Source of the DNA: Lachnospiraceae bacterium
GTDB taxonomy: Bacteria; Bacillota; Clostridia; Lachnospirales; Lachnospiraceae
DNA length: 64,000 nucleotides
NCBI GenBank assembly: GCA_021628825.1
Contig: JAJXRY010000002.1
Coordinates: 434,001 to 498,000, forward strand
Reading direction: 5' to 3'
In this document: positions 28,340 to 35,873 of the stretch, piece after piece
How positions within the stretch are numbered: position 1 is the first letter of the stretch
Layout: each line of letters starts with the position of its first letter
The notes under the pieces: generated by a model
The model's input: the letters and a program-made list of their open reading frames with translations, nothing else
Database searches by the model: none
What the model was told of the DNA's origin: nothing
Position numbers and translations under genes: made by a program

Positions 28340-31075
28340 ATGAAAACGTGGATTGCTTTTTTTATAGTGGAATGTAAAAGAACATGGAAGACACTGTTAA
28401 AGTCCATAGGAAGCTTTTGCGTCTGCCTGCTTCTGACGGCAGCGTTGGTAGCAGCATTCAGCGCACTTATGCAGAATGCACAGGTGTTTCAAAAGGTAAA
28501 TATTGGCATTGCGATTCCGGAGGGAGAGAGCATCAGCCGTCTGGCAACGCAGTACATTTCTTCCATGGACAGCGTTCGTTCGGTCTGTGATTTTTATTAT
28601 CTGGATGAACAGGAAGCTGTGGAACGGTTAAAACAGGGAACCCTTCAGGCGGTAGTTGCACTGCCTGAGGGTTTTTACCATGATGTGCAGGTAGGAATTA
28701 ATCCGCCTGCACAGATTTATTTTCCGAAGGATGCTGCACAGAACACGCAGGTATTTGAAGAGCTGGTGACGGCAGGAGTATCCTTTTTGCAGACCGCAGA
28801 GGCAGGTGTGTACGCAGCATTGGATACGGCCTCGTATTATGGTATCGAATTACAGGGCGCAGGGCTTGGAGATACGATTGCCTATCTGTTTGCCAATCAG
28901 ATGCTGAAAAGAGACAGCGTATACTCTTCCAAAATGCTTTCGCCTCTGGGAAATCTCTCGGTTGTGGAATATTATTACGCAGCAGGCTTTGCGATCCTGC
29001 TTATGATGTGTGGAATCCAGTTCGGATTTTTGTATGGGAAGCGGAAGAGATCTGTGGAAGATCAACTGAAAATCCGGGGCATGGGAAGTATCCGGCAATC
29101 CGTCGTTAAGGTTCTGGTAATGACGATGTTTCTGTATGTGACAGGGCTTTTGTATTATTTTGCGGGAATTGGCATTGCCGGCCGGACCGGGACATATTTT
29201 GTATTTTATCAGGGGAAAACATGGTATGTCCTGTTACTCTTATGTCTTGGCATAGCGATTTATTTCCATGTGTTGTATGAACTGGCTGGCAGCAGTTCGC
29301 AGGCGGCGGTATTTGTTTTTGCGGTGAATGTCATTACGATTATCGGGGCCGGTGTTCTGATTCCTGAAGCTTATCTTGGAAAAGAGGTTGCTGGAATCAG
29401 TCGTTTCCTGCCGATGAAATACTGGAGTGCATATGCAGTCGGAATGCTGGAGGGAGAGCTGTCCAAGGAAGCGGTAGCAGGAATGGTATTATTCCTGCTT
29501 ATTGGGATGGCAGCCGGAGGGTTCCTTTCCTGGAGGAATGAAAAGAGCAGGCATGTTCTATCCGAAGTATCAGAGAGTGCATTGATGTATAAGCGTACTC
29601 CTGTGCCGATACAGGCTCAGAACCAAATGCAGGCTGAGTCAAAGATCCAGATGCAGTCTCATAGCCACCTAAAGTCTGAAATCTGTGAGCGGTCACGTAG
29701 TCATTCTGAGCTTGGAATCTGTGAGCAGCCACGCGGTTATTCTGAGACTGAAATCTGTGAGCAGTCACATAGCCATTCCGGGTTTGAAATCTGTAGGCGG
29801 TCACATAATGATATGCGATCTTGTATGCATGCCCATACAGGTATGCGTGAAACCATAAAAAAAGTCTCTATGGGATTCGTTTATTATAAGCTTCAACTGA
29901 AATTATGGCTGAAACACAGAATCTGTTGGCTGCAAATTCTGTTCCTTGTATTACTTCTTTTGGTGATTGGAAGTATTCATATCCCAGATACGAAAAACGG
30001 CAGAATCGGACTTGCAGGCGTAGCATCCGGAATTACACAGACCATTGCAGACCGACTGATGCAAAAGAGTGATGTTTATCAATTTACCACCTATGAGGAT
30101 CCGGAAGAACTGGAGCAGGCGGTAGAAGCAGGAGAACTGGAATGCGGATTTGTATTTGCAGAAGATTTTACAAAGCAATACGAGGAAGGTTCGTTTACAG
30201 ACAGCATTACTTATGTCTATACGTCCTTTACAACGAAAGGGCTGGCGGTAAAGGAGACAGTATATGGAGCTGTTCTGGAACTTTACGCGGAAAAGCTTTT
30301 GCAACAGAATGAAGAAACGATTGTCGGACAAAGCTCCGAAGAGATTTCAGCAATGCTGGCAGAGAGGTATGAATATTATTTGAACAGTGATGCGATTTTC
30401 CATACGGAAGTGATTTATGTAGAAGCAGATGGTGCAACGGAAAGTAGCTTAAGAGGATCAGCGTCCGGCTTAATAGGACAGGATGCGGATGCAGATGTAG
30501 AGGTAGATCAGATAGATAATGTGGGTCAGAACAGAAATAAAAGCAGAAATCAAAGCGGAATTGCAGACCATTCGGTCAATACAGAAAACGTAGTTCATAG
30601 CATGTTTGCCTGTATGATCTTTCTGACGATTTATCTGGCGGGAGCGTCTTATAGGGAAGAGAGGAACCGGCGTTTCTTATCACAGTTGGAGAAAGGAAAA
30701 CGCCGCAGGTACGAATGCGCCGGAATGCTTGCTGCCGCAACACCGATGATGCTTGTTGGAATAGGCTTATCCTGCTTAACCATATTGCAGTCGGGGATGT
30801 TGAATACGGTGAGTGGAGCCAGAGTTGCAACCGTAACAGAAATTGGAATGGTAATTGTGGCACAGATTCTGAAAATGCTTCTACTTATTGCGGTATCCAT
30901 TTTGTTTACTGCGTGTGCGATGTGCATATGGAGAAAGGATACGGGAATGTTATCGGCACTTCCAGCACTTTTGCTGTTACAGATCATTATCTGCCCGGTA
31001 TTTTTTGACATGGCAGTGTATGTACCGGCTATGAGATACATCCGGTATCTCTGTCCTGTTGCTTATTACCTTTGA
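28340..31075 (+). CDS. Two-module ABC-2 type permease with a repeat-bearing linker
   Basis: 911 residues. Residues 1-400 form one ABC-2 permease module (helix near residue 20, outer domain, five more helices around LLMMCGIQFGFLYG to FLLIGMAAGGFLSW); residues 520-911 form a second one with the same order. The linker (about 415-510) has tandem 12-residue units with EICE/GICE cores. In most systems the two halves are separate genes, so the fusion would act as a complete membrane domain with the ATPase at 26106. The stop at 31075 may be early: deleting one T gives YYLECFFKR and a stop at 31094. Confidence 0.82.
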   Translation: MKTWIAFFIVECKRTWKTLLKSIGSFCVCLLLTAALVAAFSALMQNAQVFQKVNIGIAIPEGESISRLATQYISSMDSVRSVCDFYYLDEQEAVERLKQGTLQAVVALPEGFYHDVQVGINPPAQIYFPKDAAQNTQVFEELVTAGVSFLQTAEAGVYAALDTASYYGIELQGAGLGDTIAYLFANQMLKRDSVYSSKMLSPLGNLSVVEYYYAAGFAILLMMCGIQFGFLYGKRKRSVEDQLKIRGMGSIRQSVVKVLVMTMFLYVTGLLYYFAGIGIAGRTGTYFVFYQGKTWYVLLLLCLGIAIYFHVLYELAGSSSQAAVFVFAVNVITIIGAGVLIPEAYLGKEVAGISRFLPMKYWSAYAVGMLEGELSKEAVAGMVLFLLIGMAAGGFLSWRNEKSRHVLSEVSESALMYKRTPVPIQAQNQMQAESKIQMQSHSHLKSEICERSRSHSELGICEQPRGYSETEICEQSHSHSGFEICRRSHNDMRSCMHAHTGMRETIKKVSMGFVYYKLQLKLWLKHRICWLQILFLVLLLLVIGSIHIPDTKNGRIGLAGVASGITQTIADRLMQKSDVYQFTTYEDPEELEQAVEAGELECGFVFAEDFTKQYEEGSFTDSITYVYTSFTTKGLAVKETVYGAVLELYAEKLLQQNEETIVGQSSEEISAMLAERYEYYLNSDAIFHTEVIYVEADGATESSLRGSASGLIGQDADADVEVDQIDNVGQNRNKSRNQSGIADHSVNTENVVHSMFACMIFLTIYLAGASYREERNRRFLSQLEKGKRRRYECAGMLAAATPMMLVGIGLSCLTILQSGMLNTVSGARVATVTEIGMVIVAQILKMLLLIAVSILFTACAMCIWRKDTGMLSALPALLLLQIIICPVFFDMAVYVPAMRYIRYLCPVAYYL
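29657..29800 (+). repeat. In-frame 36-bp tandem repeat, four units, in the permease linker
   Basis: Units start at 29657, 29693, 29729 and 29765. Each encodes 12 residues of the type SHSxxxxEICEQ. The core GAAATCTGTGAGC is kept in three units; the second has GGAATCTGTGAGC and the last GAAATCTGTAGGC. Cys is invariant in all four. Confidence 0.85.
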
Positions 31076-31203
31076 GTGCTTCTTTAAGCGCTAAGGAATC
31101 AATCTGGTCTATGATGTGATGAGAACTAGTACCAGTTCAGCCATGCCATTCATAAGCTGCCGGATTATCCAGATGCACTAAAAAAAATATACATGGTTTC
31201 CGG

Positions 31204-31645
31204 CAATGACTGGACTTTGGATTTTTTTACTCCATGAAGCTTTATTATATCCATTTTCATGGTGGTCGTTTGCATTCTTCCTGATATAAGAACTTGATTT
31301 TTGGACTATTTTTTTAAATTTTGTTGCATTATATCCATTTTCGTTATGGGGATTTGTATTTTCTCTAACACAATGACTTGATTTTGGACATTTTCGCTTC
31401 TTGGCGTTTCCTTATGTCCATTTTCACTATCATGTTTTCGGTTTCCTTCATCGTAGACAATGAATTTTGGACTATTTTTCTTATGAATTGCCCCGTTATA
31501 TCCATTTTCAGCACAGGAGCTTGCGTTTTCCATAATACAATGACTTGACTTTGGACATTTTCATTTCTCTTAGATAGATTATGTCCATTTTGAAAAGTGT
31601 AGCTTGCAATTTTGAGAAAGATCCCTTATGATGAACTTGGACATG
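31204..31645. repeat. Degenerate 83-84 bp tandem array, five units plus a partial sixth
   Basis: Each unit holds a left box (consensus CAATGACTTGATTTTGGAC) and, 32-33 bp later, a right box (TTATATCCATTTTC or TTATGTCCATTTTC). The GGA of the left box lies at 31219, 31303, 31386, 31469, 31553 and 31639; the CCA of the right box at 31251, 31335, 31418, 31502 and 31585. The two stretches between boxes differ in each unit. TGGACAT and ATGTCCA are inverted, so each unit can form a dyad. Units differ by 83 or 84, so no reading frame is conserved. Region 31076-31966 has no convincing gene. Confidence 0.8.
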
Positions 31646-31715
31646 CGACTGACGGAAGCAGAGTGATCTGTGTAGGGGCACCTACAGGGAGCATGTTAAT
31701 AAAGAAGAGCCGACC

Positions 31716-31759
31716 GTCTGGGCAAACACATTATTGCATGTGATTGCCTGGACTTTTTT
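31716..31759 (+). terminator. Intrinsic terminator downstream of the 83-bp array
   Basis: GTCTGGGCAA (31716-31725) pairs with TTGCCTGGAC (31744-31753) with two G-T pairs, followed by TTTTTT. Since no gene precedes it for over 600 bases, it either ends a transcript of the array or terminates a long permease 3' region. Confidence 0.65.
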
Positions 31760-31760
31760 A

Positions 31761-31920
31761 TGTAGAGCACTTAGCGAAAGCAAGCCGAAGGCGCAGGTTG
31801 AGGTTAGTGCGAACGATACATGGACACTTAAAGAGAACAAGTCGAAGACGCAGTTCGAATTTAGTGAAACAGGTATATGTAGGGTACTTAGCGAAAGCAA
31901 GCCGAAGGCGCAGGTTGAGT
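31761..31920 (+). repeat. GAGCACTTA tandem element, three units, after a terminator
   Basis: Starts TGTAGAGCACTTAGCGAAAG immediately after the T-tract at 31754-31759. Units start at 31767, 31824 and 31884 (57 and 60 bp). Unit one and unit three share AGCGAAAGCAAGCCGAAGGC exactly; unit two is divergent. It ends 46 bases before the purO-like start codon. Confidence 0.78.
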
Positions 31921-31966
31921 CTGGAAATTAGAAATGAAATAAGGAATCAAGAAGGAGGAAGCAAAA

Positions 31967-32683
31967 ATGGAAAAACTGTCACTGGACAGGGAGCTTAAGG
32001 AGAATGCATATCCGGGAAGAGGAATCGTGATTGGAATCTCACCGGATGGAAAGAAAGCGGTAACTGCTTATTTTATCATGGGAAGAAGCAGCAACAGCCG
32101 TAACCGGATTTTCGTTGAATATGAGGATGGAATCCGTACGGAAGCCTTTGATCCCTCGAAGCTGGAGGATCCGAGTCTTATCATCTATGCCCCGGTTCGT
32201 GTACTGGGAGATTATACCATTGTTACAAATGGAGATCAGACGGATACCATTTATGACGGGATGCGGAATGGACTGAATTTTGAGCAGGCCCTGCGCAGCC
32301 GGGAATTTGAGCCGGATGCACCGAATTATACCCCGAGAATTTCCGGAAGCATGAAGATTAAGGACGGAAAATATCGTTATGCAATGTCTATTTTGAAGAG
32401 TGATAACGGAAATCCGGAAGCCTGCAACCGCTTTACCTTCTATTATAATAATCCGCTTGCGGGAGAAGGCCGTTTTATCCATACCTATATGCATGACGGT
32501 AATCCGCTCCCGAGCTTTGAGGGAGAACCGAAGCTTGTGGAGGTAATGGATGATATTAATGGATATACGGATCTGATCTGGAACAGCCTTAATGAAGAGA
32601 ATAAGGTATCTTTGTTTGTAAGGTATATTGATATTGCAACCGGCAGATATGAGACAAGAATTGTTAATAAGCATCAGAAATAG
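31967..32683 (+). CDS. IMP cyclohydrolase, PurO-like
   Basis: 238 residues, intact. Resembles archaeal-type IMP cyclohydrolase (PurO), which closes FAICAR to IMP, and its bacterial relatives: NAYPGRGIVIGISPDGKKAV, YFIMGRSSNSRNRIF, and NYTPRISG are characteristic. Strong AGAAGGAGG precedes ATG 31967. The adjoining gene encodes the formyltransferase that makes FAICAR, so the two together replace bifunctional PurH. That pairing is a strong support for the call. Confidence 0.85.
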   Translation: MEKLSLDRELKENAYPGRGIVIGISPDGKKAVTAYFIMGRSSNSRNRIFVEYEDGIRTEAFDPSKLEDPSLIIYAPVRVLGDYTIVTNGDQTDTIYDGMRNGLNFEQALRSREFEPDAPNYTPRISGSMKIKDGKYRYAMSILKSDNGNPEACNRFTFYYNNPLAGEGRFIHTYMHDGNPLPSFEGEPKLVEVMDDINGYTDLIWNSLNEENKVSLFVRYIDIATGRYETRIVNKHQK

Positions 32684-32762
32684 ACACAGATGGCAAGCTT
32701 GTGAAAAATGAGGCAATGACATATTTTTCAGTTGATCAACCCGATAGGAAAGGACAGTAGAG

Positions 32763-33941
32763 ATGAATGAAATTCAATTAAAGTATGGATGTAATCCGAA
32801 TCAGAAGCCTTCCAGAATTTATATGGAGGATGGCAGTGACCTTCCGGTTACCGTATTAAACGGTAAGCCGGGATATATCAATTTCCTTGATGCATTTAAC
32901 GGCTGGCAGCTTGTTAAGGAGTTAAAGCAGGCAACCGGATTTCCGGCAGCAACTTCTTTCAAGCATGTATCTCCGGCAGGAGCAGCCGTAGGACTTCCGC
33001 TTACTGAGACTCTTGCAAAAATTTACTGGGTCGATGATCTGGGAGAGCTTTCCCCACTGGCATGCGCTTATGCAAGAGCACGTGGCGCAGACAGAATGTC
33101 TTCTTTTGGTGATTTCATTGCATTATCGGATGTCTGTGATGCCGATACGGCACGCCTTATTAAACGGGAAGTGTCAGATGGCGTGATTGCACCGGGATAT
33201 ACCGAAGAGGCCATGGAACTCCTGATGCAGAAGAAAAAAGGAAACTACAACATCATTCAGATCGATCCTTCCTACGTTCCGGCAGAGATTGAACATAAGC
33301 AGGTATATGGCGTTACCTTCGAGCAGGGAAGAAATGAACTTGATATTAATGATGAACTGTTTTCGAATATTGTAACCAAGAATAAGGATCTTCCGAAGGA
33401 AGCGGTTATGGATATGAAAATTGCCATGATCACCTTAAAGTATACACAGTCAAATTCCGTATGCTATGTTAAGGACGGACAGGCGATCGGTATCGGAGCA
33501 GGACAGCAGTCCAGAGTACATTGTACCCGTCTTGCAGGACAAAAGGCCGACAACTGGTATCTGCGTCAGGCACCTCAGGTACTTGATCTTCAGTTTGTAG
33601 ATTCTCTGGGACGCGCAGATCGTGATAACACGATTGATGTTTATATTGGAGAGGAATATGAAGATGTGCTTCGTGAGGGCGAATGGCAGAAGCGCTTTAA
33701 GGTAAAGCCTCCGGTATTTACCAGAGAAGAAAAGAGAGCATGGCTTGACGGAAACAAGAATGTAACCATCGGTTCCGATGCGTTCTTCCCGTTCTCAGAC
33801 AACATTGAGAGAGCTTATAAGAGCGGTGTGAAATACATTGCACAGCCCGGTGGTTCCGTACGTGATGATCTTGTAATTGAGTGCTGCGATCAGTACGATA
33901 TGGTTATGGCATTTACCGGAATCCGTCTGTTCCATCACTAA
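32763..33941 (+). CDS. Stand-alone AICAR transformylase (PurH formyltransferase domain)
   Basis: 392 residues, intact. Transfers a formyl group from 10-formyl-THF to AICAR in purine synthesis. Motifs ATSFKHVSPAGAAVGLPL, SFGDFIALSD, KYTQSNSVCYVKDGQAIGIG and AQPGGSVRDDLVIECCDQY are those of the AICARFT_IMPCHas fold; the MGS-type cyclohydrolase domain of PurH is absent. Seventy-nine bases after the PurO-like gene; ends in a strong terminator. Confidence 0.93.
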   Translation: MNEIQLKYGCNPNQKPSRIYMEDGSDLPVTVLNGKPGYINFLDAFNGWQLVKELKQATGFPAATSFKHVSPAGAAVGLPLTETLAKIYWVDDLGELSPLACAYARARGADRMSSFGDFIALSDVCDADTARLIKREVSDGVIAPGYTEEAMELLMQKKKGNYNIIQIDPSYVPAEIEHKQVYGVTFEQGRNELDINDELFSNIVTKNKDLPKEAVMDMKIAMITLKYTQSNSVCYVKDGQAIGIGAGQQSRVHCTRLAGQKADNWYLRQAPQVLDLQFVDSLGRADRDNTIDVYIGEEYEDVLREGEWQKRFKVKPPVFTREEKRAWLDGNKNVTIGSDAFFPFSDNIERAYKSGVKYIAQPGGSVRDDLVIECCDQYDMVMAFTGIRLFHH

Positions 33942-34012
33942 AAAGATAAAAGCGGCTATATGCAGGCGATACTTTGGAATTTTCGAGTATATCAGGAAAG
34001 CCAAGCACTTAC

Positions 34013-34038
34013 TATAATAGGTAGGTGCTTTTTTTTTC
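34013..34038 (+). terminator. Terminator of the purine pair
   Basis: AAGCACTTAC pairs with GTAGGTGCTT (one G-T pair) around a short AT-rich loop, followed by nine T. It lies 71 bases after the transformylase stop. Confidence 0.88.
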
Positions 34039-34115
34039 GCCATGTGGTATACTAATCTGCGCAAGTAGTGGGAAATATACATAAAGAGTAATAAATAGAA
34101 AATACGGAGGCAGTT

Positions 34116-34840
34116 ATGCTTGAAGTGAAAAACCTCGTTTTCCACCCGCTGGATAATGGTGTGGAAAAGAGCATTATTGAAGATATCAGTTTTATAGTGC
34201 CGGATGGAGAGATGCTGGTGATTACCGGTCCCAATGGTGGAGGAAAATCGACGATGGCGAAGCTTCTTATGGGAATTGAGAAGCCGGATGGCGGACAGAT
34301 TATACTCGATGGACAGGATATTACGGAGCTTCCGATTGCAGAGCGTGCGAAGGCGGGAATCGGGTTTGCTTTTTCAACAGCCGCCGCGCTTTTAAGGGAA
34401 TGACGGTGGAGCGGCTCTTAAATTTAGCTGCAGGAGAGAAGCTTTCCGAAGATACCTGCTGTGATCTGTTAAGCCGTGTGGGATTGTGTGCGAAGGAATA
34501 TTTAAAGAGAGAGGTCGATGCGACCCTGTCCGGTGGTGAAATGAAGCGTCTTGAAATTGCATCGGTACTTGCAAAGCCACATAAGCTCTGCATTTTCGAT
34601 GAGCCGGAGGCAGGAATTGATCTGTGGAGCTTTTCCATGCTGGTGAAGCAGTTTGAGCAGCTTTATCAGGAAAAGAAGGAAACCCTGATCCTGATTTCCC
34701 ATCAGGAACGGATTATCCAGATGGCAGACCGCATTATGGTGATCCGGGATGGTAAGGTGGCAGCGCTCGGTACGAAAGAAGAGGTTTACCCGATGTTAAT
34801 GGAGAGCAATCTTCCGACCGGATGTGAAAAGCTGCGCTGA
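34116..34840 (+). CDS. SufC-like Fe-S assembly ATPase (frameshifted)
   Basis: About 241 residues. P-loop GPNGGGKSTMAKLLMG, signature TLSGGEMKRLEIASVLAK and Walker B LCIFDEPEAGIDLW show a SufC-type ABC ATPase; the corrected middle contains the SufC motif FAFQQPPRFKGMTV. Two T-run shifts near 34370 and 34391 break it. Ninety-seven bases later lies the only SufB/D-type gene, so the pair forms a two-gene scaffold without SufS, SufU or SufE nearby. ATG follows GGAGG. Confidence 0.9.
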
Positions 34841-34851
34841 CAGTTCATCTA

Positions 34852-34868
34852 TGCAGAAATGATTGTAC
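34852..34868. repeat. Single repeat arm TGCAGAAATGATTGTAC
   Basis: The same 14-base core GCAGAAATGATTGT forms the inverted repeat at 25074-25145. Here it is solitary, between the SufC-like and SufB-like genes; no partner arm is seen nearby. Confidence 0.45.
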
Positions 34869-34937
34869 AAGCCGATAACTTATGAATGGCATGGTTGAAT
34901 TTATTAGATAGAAACAGATAACGAAAGGAAGAGAATT

Positions 34938-35864
34938 GTGGCAGAAATTGATGCAATCACACAAGGAGTCCTTGACAAAATTGATGGTGTTGGATTTAAG
35001 CAGGAAGGTGCTTACAACTTAAGATACAATGGGTATCCGCTTTGTCATGGAGATTCCGAACATATTAAGATTAAGCGTAAAGAGGACAAGCCGGGAATTG
35101 ATGTTATCATCCGCGGAGATACAAACGGTGAGTTCGTTCATATTCCGGTAGTGGTTAACACATCGGGAATGACGGATGAAGTATATAATGACTTCTATGT
35201 GGAAGATGGAGCGAATGTAACGATCGTTGCCGGATGCGGAATTCATAACAGCGGGTGCAATGACAGCCGTCATGATGGCATTCATACCTTCCATATCGGA
35301 ACCGGCTGCAATGTGCGTTATGAAGAAAAGCATTACGGGGAAGGAGAAGGAACCGGAGCCCGTATTTTGAATCCGATGACGAAGGTCTATATGGTGAAAG
35401 ATTCCATCTTTAATATGGAAACCGTTCAGATTGAAGGCGTGGATTCTACGAAGCGTGACACGGAGATCTTTATTGGTGAGAACTGCAAGCTCTTTGTAAC
35501 AGAAAAGCTGATGACACATGATCAGCAGACAGCCATTTCCAATATTGATGTGGTTCTGCAAGGATCCGGCAGCAGTGCCCAGATCGTATCGCGGTCGGTG
35601 GCCAAGGGAACCTCGAAACAAACCTTCCATCCGAAGGCAATCGGAGAAGCCTTGTGTCATGCACATATTCAGTGCGATTCGATTATTATGGACGAGGCAC
35701 AGGTCTGTTCCATACCGGAAATTGATGCAAAGCATGTGGATGCAGCGATTATCCATGAGGCAGCAATCGGCAGAATTAATAATGAACAGTTGATTAAGCT
35801 CAATACGTTTGGACTAAACGAGGAAGAGGCAGAAGCTGTCATTATTGAAAACTTTTTGAACTAA
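34938..35864 (+). CDS. SufB/SufD-family Fe-S scaffold protein, short form
   Basis: 308 residues, intact, shorter than SufB (about 470) or SufD (about 420). It has the right-handed beta-helix core (HIPVVVNTSGMTDEVYNDFY, VTIVAGCGIHNSGC) and the conserved tail IIHEAAIGRINNEQLIKLNTFGLNEEEA. With the SufC-like ATPase it matches the minimal two-protein scaffold (SmsCB type) described for anaerobes and archaea. GTG 34938 follows AAAGGAAGAG. Cys residues in GCGIHNSGCND could be ligands. Confidence 0.9.
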   Translation: MAEIDAITQGVLDKIDGVGFKQEGAYNLRYNGYPLCHGDSEHIKIKRKEDKPGIDVIIRGDTNGEFVHIPVVVNTSGMTDEVYNDFYVEDGANVTIVAGCGIHNSGCNDSRHDGIHTFHIGTGCNVRYEEKHYGEGEGTGARILNPMTKVYMVKDSIFNMETVQIEGVDSTKRDTEIFIGENCKLFVTEKLMTHDQQTAISNIDVVLQGSGSSAQIVSRSVAKGTSKQTFHPKAIGEALCHAHIQCDSIIMDEAQVCSIPEIDAKHVDAAIIHEAAIGRINNEQLIKLNTFGLNEEEAEAVIIENFLN

Positions 35865-35873
35865 GGAGTATCT

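Noticed and set aside
31306..31533. A repetitive protein on the minus strand of the array
   Set aside because: The unit length alternates between 83 and 84, so the repeated peptide falls in different frames from unit to unit; no ribosome site or promoter was seen.
31204..31645. CRISPR array
   Set aside because: The boxes are degenerate, there are two different variable stretches per period, the period is 83-84 bp with short imperfect boxes, and no cas genes are near.
25289..31920. Insertion sequences, prophage or integrative element
   Set aside because: No transposase, integrase, recombinase or phage gene was recognised; the repeats are non-coding.
31734..31998. Arg/Lys-rich peptides read through the GAGCACTTA element
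   Set aside because: The apparent peptides repeat with the DNA units but in different frames at other copies; the sequence is better explained as hairpin DNA.
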